Source: Bradyrhizobium sp. AZCC 1610 (GTDB lineage Bacteria; Pseudomonadota; Alphaproteobacteria; Rhizobiales; Xanthobacteraceae). From it: a stretch of DNA of 64,000 nt. Position numbers and translations under genes: made by a program. Shown piece by piece: positions 1 to 8,616 of this stretch. The stretch lies in the NCBI RefSeq assembly GCF_036924515.1, contig NZ_JAZHRR010000001.1:7349001-7413000 (forward strand), read 5' to 3'. Under the pieces are notes generated by a model. That model saw only the letters and a program-made list of their open reading frames with translations, had not been told where the DNA came from and searched no databases. Each line of letters opens with the position of its first letter. Positions within the stretch are counted from its first letter, which is position 1.

Positions 1-186
1 CGCCGGCGTAACCCTGAAGCCAAGGCCACGGAGAGCCTGGAGCAGCAAGGCATGATAAACGACGTGATAGCCATATTTCGCCCGGCGTTCCGGGCTGGAG
101 TCGAGAGCATGCTTCGCGAGAAACAGAATATGCGTGCTGGCCCGTTCTTCTCGATTAGGGCTCAGCAGGTAATTCGAGATTTGCAT
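1..186 (-). CDS. Unidentified protein, N-terminal 62 residues only
   Basis: An open frame on the minus strand begins with ATG at 186 and runs off the left edge of the window, giving 62 residues that start MQISNYLLSPNREERAS. The segment has no stop, looks helical and charged, and contains a Tyr/His-rich stretch (YGYHVVYHALLLQAL). The reverse-strand sequence upstream of the ATG is AGGGGGCCGAA, a usable though not ideal ribosome binding site. I do not recognise the family, and no domain can be assigned from this piece. It is transcribed in the same direction as the hydrolase that ends at 461, about 270 bp away, and no gene is evident in that gap. Confidence 0.5.
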   Translation of the reverse strand, partial: MQISNYLLSPNREERASTHILFLAKHALDSSPERRAKYGYHVVYHALLLQALRGLGFRVTPA

Positions 187-460
187 TTCGGCCCCCTGCC
201 TGGTTCGGCCATCAGAAAAGCAATGTGATCATTCATTCCGGGGGCATCGGCTCAGGTAATAGCCGTTTGCAGCCAATTGCCCCTCTCCAATAAAAACAGG
301 TTACCACCGATAGATGCCTCGCGCCATCCTCCGCTGAAGTGCCATAGCGGTTACTGCGGCATCACATCACATCCGCATACTCTCGGCCTCGAGGCCCGCG
401 GACGGAGCGACAGGCCGCCGGTTCCGCGTATAAAGCGCGGGCCGCACCCTTCGCCGGGTG

Positions 461-1354
461 CTACTTCCACTCAAATCGATCAGCTGACTCCAGCTTGGAC
501 CGAAACTCTCCGCGCAGGGCCGCCAGGGCCTCCTCCTTGCCCTTCAGATAAGCGTCGAAAAACAACACTGCTCCCTCCTCCACCACGCGCGTGTAACGGG
601 TCAGCCTCTCAGGACCATGCGCGTGTGGTCCGTGCTCCAGGCCCGAAAATGCGTTATGGCCGGCGCCATCAAGCACCAGCAGGTACTGATGCGAGATCGT
701 CAGGGTTTCGTAAGGAACGGTTCTTTGTATGGGATCGAACTCCTTGTTGCCGGGCACGGCGTTGCCGTCCGCCGTGCCGGTGATGTGAAAAAGCGGGATC
801 TCGATATCGCGATAAAGCGAAACCAGGTCGCCTCCCTGAATGGGCACGTTCGGGCTCATCACCAAGCCAGCCTTGATTCTGGGCTCCCTGAACGACCACC
901 GTCCCCCCGGCCCCATCCTTTGACCTGCGGCAACCATCGTTGAAACGCCGCCATAAGAGTGCCCGGCCATTCCGATCCGGGTCAGATCAAGACGCCCGGC
1001 CAGTGGGCCTTCGCGGTTCATGCGTGCGATCTCGTCCAGCGCGAAAGGTACATCTTGAACCCGCAGCCGCGCCGCCTCGGCATTCCACATGGCTTCCCGA
1101 AGCGCGCGGTAGACCTCGGAGAGGGAAGTCATGCCTTCCCAGACTGAGCTGTCCGTGCCCGGATGCTGCAAGTGCAGCGCCACGTATCCGCTTTCGGCCA
1201 GGCGTCGCCCAAGGTAGGGCATCGACTCGCGCGATCCGCCGACTCCGTGCGAGACGACAATTACCGGGCAGGCCCGTTCGACAGGAGCAGGGGCATAAAT
1301 CCGGTAAGGCACTGTGCGGTCGCGATTTTCGTCGCGCAGCACGCCCTCGGTCAT
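461..1354 (-). CDS. Alpha/beta hydrolase (dienelactone hydrolase/acetylhydrolase-like)
   Basis: This 297-residue protein has the layout of an alpha/beta-hydrolase esterase. An oxyanion-hole segment SHGVGGSRES lies near residue 36, the nucleophile elbow GHSYGG puts Ser near 133, a HITGTADG segment may supply the acid, and a late DGAGHNAF supplies the catalytic His. The start at 1354 is preferred because AGGA sits 6 bases upstream; an in-frame ATG at 1378 lacks such a site. There is no signal peptide, so it is probably cytoplasmic. The divergent DUF2332 gene starts about 175 bp away, so the two may share a promoter region. Family-level assignment is firm but the substrate cannot be inferred. 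Confidence 0.8.
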   Translation of the reverse strand: MTEGVLRDENRDRTVPYRIYAPAPVERACPVIVVSHGVGGSRESMPYLGRRLAESGYVALHLQHPGTDSSVWEGMTSLSEVYRALREAMWNAEAARLRVQDVPFALDEIARMNREGPLAGRLDLTRIGMAGHSYGGVSTMVAAGQRMGPGGRWSFREPRIKAGLVMSPNVPIQGGDLVSLYRDIEIPLFHITGTADGNAVPGNKEFDPIQRTVPYETLTISHQYLLVLDGAGHNAFSGLEHGPHAHGPERLTRYTRVVEEGAVLFFDAYLKGKEEALAALRGEFRSKLESADRFEWK

Positions 1355-1529
1355 AGTATATCCTGAGGCTCGATCCATGACTTCACTTCGTCCGTCGGTC
1401 AGAGACAAATTCGCCTTTGAAAGAACCCGCCTCACCTGCTTCCTTGACCGGACACGCGGCAAGCTCTACAAAAAAACCAATACTGCGAGCGATTGCCAAG
1501 GCATTTTTGTAGTTTGCGGGATTCGTGCT

Positions 1530-2594
1530 GTGGTGGTGTTTGAGACAAACGCTCACTATTACCGGTTTTTTGCCAACGAATCTCGTCGGGGCGGATCGCC
1601 TCTCTATGAAGCGCTATCGCTTGGGATCGCGGACAGTCCGGCGCTTCAGCGCCTGACGGCGGGACGCAGGAGAGGTCAACCGTCGGCCAATCTCATTTTC
1701 GGCGCGGTACAATATCTCCTGCTTGGCGGTATCGATGATCCCCTCAAGGATTACTATCCGAGCCTTGGTGGCACACGGCCGGCCGACGATAGGGCGTTTG
1801 GGCGCTTCGCCGCTTTCTGCGCGGCCCACGAAGCGGAAATCGTGGACATAATCTCGCGGCGTGCCACCAACACCAACGAGGTTGGCCGCAGCGCACTGCT
1901 GCTACCGGCATTCGACTTCCTCGCGCGGGGGACCGGCGCCCCGCTTGGTATCGTGGAGATCGGATCCAGCGCCGGCCTCAATCTGAATTTCGATCGTTAC
2001 GGCTATCGATACACGGACGAGCAGGGTGCCGCTAAGCTCGAGCGGTGGACCGATGCCCCCTTTATCCTCTCCTGCGTCCTGGAGGGATCGGGCGTTCCCC
2101 AATTGGGAGAGCTGCCGCCTCCCATTGGATCACGAATTGGTCTCGAACTGTATCCAACCGATGTCAGCGATCCGAACGAGCAGCGTTGGCTCAAGGCACT
2201 TGTTTGGCCCGAGCGCCTTGATCGACTTGCAAAACTGGATGGTGCGCTGAAGGTCGCCGCCCTACACCCGCCGCCCGTCAGGGGTGGTGACGCCGTGTCG
2301 AATTTGGCCGCGGCTCTCGCAGAGATTCCGTCCGGCCACGAGCGGTGCGTGTATCACACGGTAATGGCCTATCAACTCTCCGGCGAGCACCACAAGCGTA
2401 TCCACGAGATATTGTTTGAGGCGAGCAAGACAGCGCCTGTCTGGCGCGTAACGGTGGAAGGCGAAGTCGCGCATCCCAACCCGACCGAAACATTCAACCC
2501 TCTGAAGGTCAGCAGGTACTTCAAGGGTGAGCGTCAGGTAAAAACGCTAGCCGTTTGCGACCCTCACGGACTTTCGATGGAGTGGAAGGGTTAA
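1530..2594 (+). CDS. DUF2332 family protein
   Basis: The protein is about 354 residues and resembles DUF2332 (PF10094) proteins, whose biochemical role is unknown. The family resemblance rests on the N-terminal YYRFFANE...SPLYEAL segment, the central GIVEIGSSAGLNLNFDRY glycine-rich motif and the C-terminal VYHTVMAYQL region. The central motif looks like the nucleotide-binding loop of a Rossmann-type methyltransferase, which is an inference only. The frame is open back to 1314, but that part overlaps the divergent hydrolase. Three consecutive GTG codons (1530, 1533, 1536) fit the family's N-terminus, so the exact start is uncertain. It lies upstream of the acyltransferase-TPR gene on the same strand. 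Confidence 0.7.
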   Translation: MVVFETNAHYYRFFANESRRGGSPLYEALSLGIADSPALQRLTAGRRRGQPSANLIFGAVQYLLLGGIDDPLKDYYPSLGGTRPADDRAFGRFAAFCAAHEAEIVDIISRRATNTNEVGRSALLLPAFDFLARGTGAPLGIVEIGSSAGLNLNFDRYGYRYTDEQGAAKLERWTDAPFILSCVLEGSGVPQLGELPPPIGSRIGLELYPTDVSDPNEQRWLKALVWPERLDRLAKLDGALKVAALHPPPVRGGDAVSNLAAALAEIPSGHERCVYHTVMAYQLSGEHHKRIHEILFEASKTAPVWRVTVEGEVAHPNPTETFNPLKVSRYFKGERQVKTLAVCDPHGLSMEWKG

Positions 2595-2702
2595 CTCGGG
2601 CGGCGATAGGACAGCGCGCGGGCGGGATACGGCGGCGCCAAGGTAAGCCGGCCCCGGTATGGTGGGTCCCGTGTGCAACAAGTGTCTCTGGAACGAGCAC
2701 CT

Positions 2703-4454
2703 ATGCAAGTCGATGTCATCGAACGTCGCGAAGACCTGTCGCGGCTCAAGGACGACTGGGAGCGCGTATATGGCGCTGACCCTGAAGGGCAGTTCTTTCT
2801 GAGTTGGATCTGGATATCGAACTGGCTGCAGCAGGCTCGCTTTCCCTGGGTGGTGCTGGCGGCCAGGAAGGGCGAGGACGGTCCCTTCGTGGCCTTTCTG
2901 CCGCTGCAGCTGCGAACCGAGCTCGACAAAAAGAGAGGCTTGTACAACACCATTCGCATGGGCGCCTCCTATTTCGCCGTGTACACGGGGTTTCTCTGCC
3001 TACCGGAGAACGAGGCAGAGGCACTGCCTGCTTTTGCCAGCCGAATACAAGAAACGTTGAATTGGACCCAGCTGCATCTCGATGATCTGTTTGCATCGGA
3101 GCGTCGACGAAAGCTATTTCTTGATGCATTTGCAACTGATGGCTTCGTTGCCGAGAAGATCGTCAGGCGTAGGCACGTCACGTCCCTCGGAGAAGACATA
3201 GATCACGACGTTTATATTTACGTCGACCTCCCGGACAGCTGGGAAGCATACCTCGACAGCCGGCTGGGCCCCAGGACGCGACGGGATGTGCGCTACTTCT
3301 TGCGCAAAACGGACACGGCTGACGATTTCCGGATCACCGTCGCCGATCCCTCGACCATAGAGCACGCTCTCAATGCGTTCGTCCGTTTCTGGACCGCTCA
3401 GTGGGAAGCCAGGTCGCCAGCGTACGCTCGCTCCATGCTCGCCAACTGCCGGGATATGCTGCCCCCTTGCTTTCAGGCCGGCCGGCTTTTTGTCCCCGTT
3501 CTCTGGCAGGGCGATGCTCCCATTGGCGTGCATGTCGCCTTCATAGACCGGGAAAAGCGCTCGCTTGTCTGCTTCCTGGTCGGTCGCGACACCTCAGTGA
3601 GAAAGCCGCCGCCCGGCTTCGTTTTGCATGCCTTCAGCATTCGGTGGGCAATCGAGAACGGCTTCAGAACTTACGACCTCGGTACTGGGGACTTCTCCTA
3701 CAAGTACAGTTTCGGCTCCGAGGAGCGGTTGGTCGAGGGAGTGCGCGTTCTCACGAAGAATGGAACCAATCTGGGCGGGCGACTCGATCGGCGATCCTTG
3801 CCAGCCGCGCTTTCCTGGACGCGGAGGTTGCTGTCGGAGGGCAGGTTCGATCTCGCTGCAACAGGGTGCAAGCAGGTCCTCGCGGCAGCGCCTGATAACG
3901 CCGAGGCCGAGGCTCTCCTGCGGCAGGTAGAGACCGCCGCGGCGAAGCGTGCTCTAGAACTGCGGCGGGAGGGCAAACTTGCCGAAGCTGCTCAGGCTTG
4001 CCGTCAGATTCTGGAGGTCGATCCGGGCCACGCCGATGCGCGGCGGCTGCTGAAAGAGCTTGAGGCCGAGCAGCAGCGCAGAGTGCCTGCCGGTCTGATC
4101 GAGGCCAAAGGATTTCATCAACGCGGGCAAACGTCCGAGGCGGAGAATGCGTATCGCGCAATCCTGAAGGCAGATCCGAACCACGTCGAAGCTGCATATC
4201 TGCTGGGCGTGGTTTTCCTGCAGCAGCGCAAATTTGAATCGGCAGAGCGGCAGATTGGCCGGGCCATTGGCCTTCAGCCCAATATTGCTGCGGCTCACTA
4301 TAATCGCGGCCTTGCCCTGATGTACCTGAACCGACGGGAGGAAGCGCTCGCCAGCTTCAACTCGGCCATCAAGCTCAGGCCCGACTATGATCTCGCCATC
4401 ACGCAACGGGATAATATCGTCAGGGCCTCTGAAGCGAGCAGACTTCCCGGATGA
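2703..4454 (+). CDS. GNAT/FemAB-like acyltransferase (CelD/BcsL type) fused to TPR repeats
   Basis: The roughly 583-residue protein has two parts. Residues 1 to about 340 resemble the Acetyltransf_6 (PF13480, CelD/BcsL) fold: an early EDLSRLKDDWERVY segment, a RTRRDVRYFLRK motif, and the core ending in YDLGTGDFSYKYSFGSE. Residues from about 360 onward are helical repeats with typical TPR signatures, such as AAYLLGVVFLQQRKFESAE and AAHYNRGLALMYLNRREEALAS. Members of the acyltransferase family often modify polysaccharides, and the TPR part suggests a protein partner, but neither is shown here. ATG 2703 is preferred; an in-frame GTG at 2673 would add ten residues. No membrane segment is visible. 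Confidence 0.75.
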   Translation: MQVDVIERREDLSRLKDDWERVYGADPEGQFFLSWIWISNWLQQARFPWVVLAARKGEDGPFVAFLPLQLRTELDKKRGLYNTIRMGASYFAVYTGFLCLPENEAEALPAFASRIQETLNWTQLHLDDLFASERRRKLFLDAFATDGFVAEKIVRRRHVTSLGEDIDHDVYIYVDLPDSWEAYLDSRLGPRTRRDVRYFLRKTDTADDFRITVADPSTIEHALNAFVRFWTAQWEARSPAYARSMLANCRDMLPPCFQAGRLFVPVLWQGDAPIGVHVAFIDREKRSLVCFLVGRDTSVRKPPPGFVLHAFSIRWAIENGFRTYDLGTGDFSYKYSFGSEERLVEGVRVLTKNGTNLGGRLDRRSLPAALSWTRRLLSEGRFDLAATGCKQVLAAAPDNAEAEALLRQVETAAAKRALELRREGKLAEAAQACRQILEVDPGHADARRLLKELEAEQQRRVPAGLIEAKGFHQRGQTSEAENAYRAILKADPNHVEAAYLLGVVFLQQRKFESAERQIGRAIGLQPNIAAAHYNRGLALMYLNRREEALASFNSAIKLRPDYDLAITQRDNIVRASEASRLPG

Positions 4455-4610
4455 CACCTGCAGTGGCTCACCGCGCATGTCGGACATCGAAACACCCAAG
4501 TTGAGATCATTGAGTAGTCCTACTCGACGCTTGTCCTTGGTGGCGGTTCCGTCAAGCGAGATTCATGCGTCAATTTGATAAATACAATAACAAAAACAAT
4601 AAGTTAATGG

Positions 4611-4640
4611 TTGATTTGCGGGTCTACCCGGGTGTATAAT
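4611..4640 (+). promoter_or_regulatory. Sigma-70-type promoter of the 52-aa gene
   Basis: TTGATT (4611-4616) and a consensus TATAAT (4635-4640) are separated by 18 bp. The expected transcript would begin near 4647, followed by GGAG (4649-4652) and the ATG at 4660, giving a very short leader. The stretch just upstream (4565-4610) is distinctly AT-rich compared with its surroundings. Confidence 0.55.
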
Positions 4641-4659
4641 CTGGCCGTGGAGCATACCC

Positions 4660-4818
4660 ATGACCGAAAACATCAAACTACCGCGCAAGCTGTCCGAAGA
4701 GCAGAAGCCGCCGCCCCCGCGCCGGCCGAGCCATGCGGACGTCATCGAGAATCTCGACCGCTGGGCCAACAGCCCGGAGCTTCAGCCGCCGAAATCACCC
4801 GAAGAGAAGACGGCCTGA
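4660..4818 (+). CDS. Small proline-rich hypothetical protein (52 aa)
   Basis: A 52-residue frame runs from ATG 4660 to TGA 4818. It begins MTENIKLPRKLSEEQKPPPP and continues with an acidic, Trp-containing middle (HADVIENLDRWANSPE) and a PPKSPEEKTA tail. It has no signal peptide or membrane segment and is likely a soluble, partly disordered protein. Support comes from the well-placed promoter (4611-4640), the GGAG ribosome binding site 7 bases upstream and a protein-like composition. I know no function for it. It precedes the RNase D gene by 199 bp on the same strand and could be co-transcribed with it. Confidence 0.55.
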   Translation: MTENIKLPRKLSEEQKPPPPRRPSHADVIENLDRWANSPELQPPKSPEEKTA

Positions 4819-5017
4819 ACGTCTCGAAGCCGGTCGCAACCGGCGGCGTCACGGCAACATCCGACGGCGCGCAAAGCAGCCGAGCGCTGGATAAGCGAAT
4901 AAAATCGCCACGAAGCCGCCATTTCCCGCCCTATAAGCCATGCCCAGCCGCTCGCCTCCCGCGGCTTCGGGCGCTAGTGTTTCCGTCGAATCGACCTGAG
5001 ACACGAGGCCTTCCTTC

Positions 5018-5632
5018 ATGACCATCCGCCTGCATCGCGGCGATCTGCCCGATTTGTCCCGCTACAAGGATTCGGTGGCGATCGATACCGAAACCATGGG
5101 GCTCAACCCGCATCGCGACCGGCTCTGCGTGGTGCAGATGTCGAACGGCGACGGCAGCGCCGATGTCATCCAGATCCCCAAGGGCCACACCGACGCGCCG
5201 AACCTGAAGGCGCTGCTGGCCAATCCTGCCATCACGAAGATCTTTCACTTCGCACGGTTCGATCTGGCCGCGCTTTACAACACCTTCGGCGTGATGCCGC
5301 AGCCGGTCTATTGCACCAAGATCGCCTCGCGGCTGACGCGCACCTATACCGACCGGCACGGCCTGAAAGACCTCGTGCGCGAAGTCCTAAACATCGACCT
5401 GTCGAAGCAGCAGCAGTCGAGCGACTGGGGCTCAGCGAGCCTCAGCGAGGCGCAGCTCGCCTATGCCGCTTCCGACGTGCTGCATTTGCATGCCCTGCGC
5501 GAGCGGCTCGATGCCATGCTGGCGCGCGAGGGCCGCACGGCGCTGGCGCAGGCCTGTTTCGACTTCCTGCCGACCCGGGCAAAGCTCGATCTCGGCGGCT
5601 GGGAGGCCGAGGACATCTTCGCGCATTCGTGA
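5018..5632 (+). CDS. rnd: Short ribonuclease D-type 3'-5' exonuclease
   Basis: This 204-residue protein consists only of a DEDDy 3'-5' exonuclease domain. The metal-binding residues can be placed as D23 and E25 in AIDTETMGLN, D82 in FHFARFDLAAL, and Y149 with D153 in YAASDVLHLHAL. Full-length RNase D proteins (about 370 residues) carry extra C-terminal HRDC domains that are absent here; short single-domain versions are common in alphaproteobacteria. By family it would trim 3' ends of structured RNAs such as tRNA precursors. It stands alone ahead of the lptC gene, 266 bp away. Confidence 0.85.
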   Translation: MTIRLHRGDLPDLSRYKDSVAIDTETMGLNPHRDRLCVVQMSNGDGSADVIQIPKGHTDAPNLKALLANPAITKIFHFARFDLAALYNTFGVMPQPVYCTKIASRLTRTYTDRHGLKDLVREVLNIDLSKQQQSSDWGSASLSEAQLAYAASDVLHLHALRERLDAMLAREGRTALAQACFDFLPTRAKLDLGGWEAEDIFAHS

Positions 5633-5898
5633 TGCGTGCCCCGGACGCAGCGCAGCACGCAGTGATGCGCTGCTGAGTCGGGGCCATGTTTCCACGCGTC
5701 GAGCGCTGGGTCCCGGCTCTGCGGAGCAGCGTGAGGCCGGACGATGCTTCGCATCGCCTAGGCTGCACCGCGTCCGGACACGGTTAAATAATCCGCTTCC
5801 GCCCCGTTTCGGTCACACTCATCGCGAGTGTCCGGGCTGCATAATCCCGCGATTGCGGGTAGAGTGACGCTATCCTGGCGTCGCCCCTTGGAGCCGCG

Positions 5899-6630
5899 GT
5901 GAACTCGATACAGAGCCCAGCCTATTCCACCGGCCTGGAGGCCCGCTTTGCCGCGGCGGCCCGCCACAGCCGGATGGTGCGGGCGCTGCGCGTCGCGGTC
6001 CCGGCGGCCGTGCTGCTGGCCATGGCTGTTATCGTCGCGATCTCGGTCTTCAACCCGTTCCGCATCACGGGACTGGCAAAGCTGCCCGTCGACATGAGCA
6101 ATCTCGTGGTGTCAGGCACCAAGATCACCATGGAAACGCCGCACCTTGCCGGCTTCTCGACCGACCAGCGTCCATACGAATTGTGGGCCAAGGCCGCGAT
6201 CCAGGATCTGGCCGACCCCGATCACGTCGAGCTCAGAACGCTGCGGGCCAAGGTCATGATGGAGGACAAGAGCACGGTGACGATGGATGCGCGCACGGGA
6301 TTCTTCGACAGCAAGCAGCAGATGCTGGACCTGCGCAAAGACATCTTCCTGCAATCCTCCACCGGTTATGAAGCGAGGCTCTCGCAGGCCTATGTCGACA
6401 TCAACAAGGGAACGGTGACGTCGGACGAGCATGTCGACGTCAAATTGCTGAACGGGACGCTCACCGCCGACCGGCTCAGGATCATCAACAGCGGCGAAGT
6501 GGTGCGCTTCGAAGGCAATGTCGTGATGAACCTGGTCATGGAAAGCCCTCCGGCGCCTGAGCCCGAGCCTGAACCAGCGCCACTACCGAGGACGCGGTCC
6601 GTCACCGGCAAGTCCGCCAACACGAAATGA
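5899..6630 (+). CDS. lptC: LPS export ABC transporter periplasmic protein LptC
   Basis: This 243-residue protein matches LptC, the bitopic inner-membrane component that passes lipopolysaccharide from LptBFG to LptA. A single membrane helix (about residues 31-50, RVAVPAAVLLAMAVIVAISV) is followed by a periplasmic beta-rich domain with the typical THLAGF-like and FDSKQQMLDLRKDI segments. The C-terminus is a run of Pro and Glu, then basic residues. It starts with GTG at 5899, preceded by TTGGAG. Its stop overlaps the lptA start (ATGA), so the two are translationally coupled. The protein is longer than E. coli LptC (191 residues), mainly at both ends. Confidence 0.88.
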   Translation: MNSIQSPAYSTGLEARFAAAARHSRMVRALRVAVPAAVLLAMAVIVAISVFNPFRITGLAKLPVDMSNLVVSGTKITMETPHLAGFSTDQRPYELWAKAAIQDLADPDHVELRTLRAKVMMEDKSTVTMDARTGFFDSKQQMLDLRKDIFLQSSTGYEARLSQAYVDINKGTVTSDEHVDVKLLNGTLTADRLRIINSGEVVRFEGNVVMNLVMESPPAPEPEPEPAPLPRTRSVTGKSANTK

Positions 6631-7319
6631 TCTTCATGATGCAGTTCTTCTCGCGCAGTTTTGCGGCCGCAGCGCTTGCGCTCGCGCTGGTCGCGTCCGG
6701 CGACGCCCATGCCCAGGGCGCCATGTCGGGCGTACCCAATGCGATGCAGGGCTTTTCGCAAAACCGCGATCAACCGATTCAGATCGAGGCGGCGTCGCTC
6801 GAAATGCGCGACAAGAAGAAGGAAGCGACCTTCTCCGGAAACGTGAAGGTCGTGCAGGGCGACACCACCATGACCTCGAAGTCGCTGGTGGTGTTCTACG
6901 ATTCCGGCCCGGCGCCGGCGACGCCTGCACCCGCCGCGCCGAAGGGATCGAAATCCGCGCCGATGCAGTCCGCGACGCCGGGGCCCGGCGGCAGTTCGTC
7001 GATCCGCCGGCTGGAAGCCAAGGGCTCGGTCGTGGTCACGCAAAAGGACCAGGTCGTGACGGGCGAGACTGCGATCTTCGACACGCGAGCCAACCTCATC
7101 ACCATGGTGGGTGGGGTTGTGCTGACCCAGTGCAAGAACGTGCTCCGCGGCGACCGCCTCAAGGTCGACATGACCACCGGCGTGTCACGGGTCGAATCCG
7201 ACAGCGGCAAGGTCCAGGGCATGTTCCTACAGGGCCAGGATTGCGGGTCGGGATCGGGCGGGTCGAAGTCGGCGCCGGCTCCGGTACAGATACCGTCGCT
7301 GATCCCCGGCAAAAAATAA
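6627..7319 (+). CDS. lptA: LPS transport periplasmic bridge protein LptA (OstA-like)
   Basis: The 230-residue product starts with a signal peptide (MIFMMQFFSRSFAAAALALA to about Ala-His-Ala-Gln) and continues with an OstA/LptA beta-jellyroll. Characteristic phrases are PIQIEAASLEMRDKKKEATFSGNVKVVQG and GDRLKVDMTTG. LptA oligomers form the periplasmic bridge for LPS between LptC and LptD. A Pro/Ala-rich insertion (about residues 92-125) sits in the middle of the jellyroll and is not present in E. coli LptA. ATG 6627 overlaps the lptC stop; ATGs at 6636 and 6639 are also possible starts. lptB follows 195 bp downstream. Confidence 0.88.
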   Translation: MIFMMQFFSRSFAAAALALALVASGDAHAQGAMSGVPNAMQGFSQNRDQPIQIEAASLEMRDKKKEATFSGNVKVVQGDTTMTSKSLVVFYDSGPAPATPAPAAPKGSKSAPMQSATPGPGGSSSIRRLEAKGSVVVTQKDQVVTGETAIFDTRANLITMVGGVVLTQCKNVLRGDRLKVDMTTGVSRVESDSGKVQGMFLQGQDCGSGSGGSKSAPAPVQIPSLIPGKK

Positions 7320-7514
7320 TATAGATCAGCGACTTAAAGATTATTTGGGGCTCGTGCGGTTGAAGCCGGTGGCGCGAGCCTGTATCTACTGGGCAGGGCG
7401 CACGGCGGGGTGTTTCGCTGGGCAGGGGACATCCATTCATTCATGGTTCGCTAGCGAAGCGATTCGCCGGCGGACGCATCACGGAATCACCGTGAAAGGC
7501 GTAAGCGAAGCGGG

Positions 7515-8522
7515 ATGGTGGATTTATTCGGCATGTTCCGTCGACGCCCCGCGAAACGCGGCGCCCCTGGGTTTGCGCGTTCGCGCGACGACATCACCGC
7601 GCTCGGCGATTCCTTCGGCGACATGCTGACAAGCCCGGTGCGCGATGCGCCGCCGAGGGCGCGCTCCGCTTCTTTGTCCGGGCTGGATTTGCCGCAGCCG
7701 CAGCCCGATGTAGACCCGCCGCGCGAGGAGAGGCCGCGTCCCCGTGCGCAAGCCCGCCCCAAGGCCAATGGCGGCGAAGCGCCGCGCCTGATCAAGCGGC
7801 CCGGCTTCCTCGCGGTGCACAGCGTGGAAAAGAGCTTCGGCACCCGTCAGGTGGTGCGCGGCGTCAGCATCTATGTCCGCCGCGGCGAGGCGGTCGGCCT
7901 GCTCGGCCCGAACGGCGCCGGCAAGACCACGGTGTTCTACATGATCACCGGACTGATCAAGGCCGATCGCGGCGCCATCGAACTCGACGGCCACGACGTG
8001 ACCAAGCTGCCGATGTATCAGCGCGCGCGGCTCGGCATCGGCTATCTGCCGCAGGAAGCCTCGATCTTTCGCGGCCTCACCGTGGAACAGAATATTCGCG
8101 CCGTGCTCGAGGTCGTCGAGCCCAGCCGCAAGAAGCGCGAGGCCGAGCTCAACTCGCTGCTCGATGAATTCAACATTACGCGCTTGCGCAAATCACCCTC
8201 GATCGCGCTATCCGGCGGCGAGCGCCGCCGCGTCGAAATCGCGCGCGCGCTGGCGACGCGTCCGAACTACATGCTGCTCGACGAACCCTTTGCCGGCATC
8301 GATCCGATCGCGGTGGGCGACATTCAGGACCTCGTCCGCCACCTGACCAACCGCGGCATCGGCGTCCTGATCACCGACCATAATGTGCGCGAAACACTCG
8401 GCCTGACCGACCGCGCCTATATCGTCTATGCCGGGCAGATCCTGACCGAGGGCAGTCCGGAAGAAATCGTCAACGATCCGGATGTACGCCGCCTTTACCT
8501 TGGCGAGGAATTCCGCCTCTAG
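7515..8522 (+). CDS. lptB: LPS export ABC transporter ATPase LptB with long N-terminal extension
   Basis: The ATPase domain (about residue 97 onward) has Walker [10 protein letters not shown] (131-139), the Q-loop segment YLPQEASIF, the ABC signature LSGGERRR, Walker [13 protein letters not shown] and the switch His in [11 protein letters not shown]. These match LptB, which powers LPS extraction from the inner membrane. E. coli LptB is 241 residues, whereas this protein has 335 because about 96 residues rich in Arg, Pro and Ala precede the domain. That extension has no membrane helix and is probably disordered. The ATG at 7515 is the upstream choice and 7533 is a second possibility. It completes the lptC-lptA-lptB group and is followed by rpoN, as in many proteobacteria. 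Confidence 0.9.
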   Translation: MVDLFGMFRRRPAKRGAPGFARSRDDITALGDSFGDMLTSPVRDAPPRARSASLSGLDLPQPQPDVDPPREERPRPRAQARPKANGGEAPRLIKRPGFLAVHSVEKSFGTRQVVRGVSIYVRRGEAVGLLGPNGAGKTTVFYMITGLIKADRGAIELDGHDVTKLPMYQRARLGIGYLPQEASIFRGLTVEQNIRAVLEVVEPSRKKREAELNSLLDEFNITRLRKSPSIALSGGERRRVEIARALATRPNYMLLDEPFAGIDPIAVGDIQDLVRHLTNRGIGVLITDHNVRETLGLTDRAYIVYAGQILTEGSPEEIVNDPDVRRLYLGEEFRL

Positions 8523-8616
8523 CCCTTTTTTCGCGCGCGTCAAGGCGTGTACAAGGGCTCTGGACTAATATAAGCAAGAATCGGACCAACTTTTCAGTGG
8601 ATCGGTTCTTGGCCTC

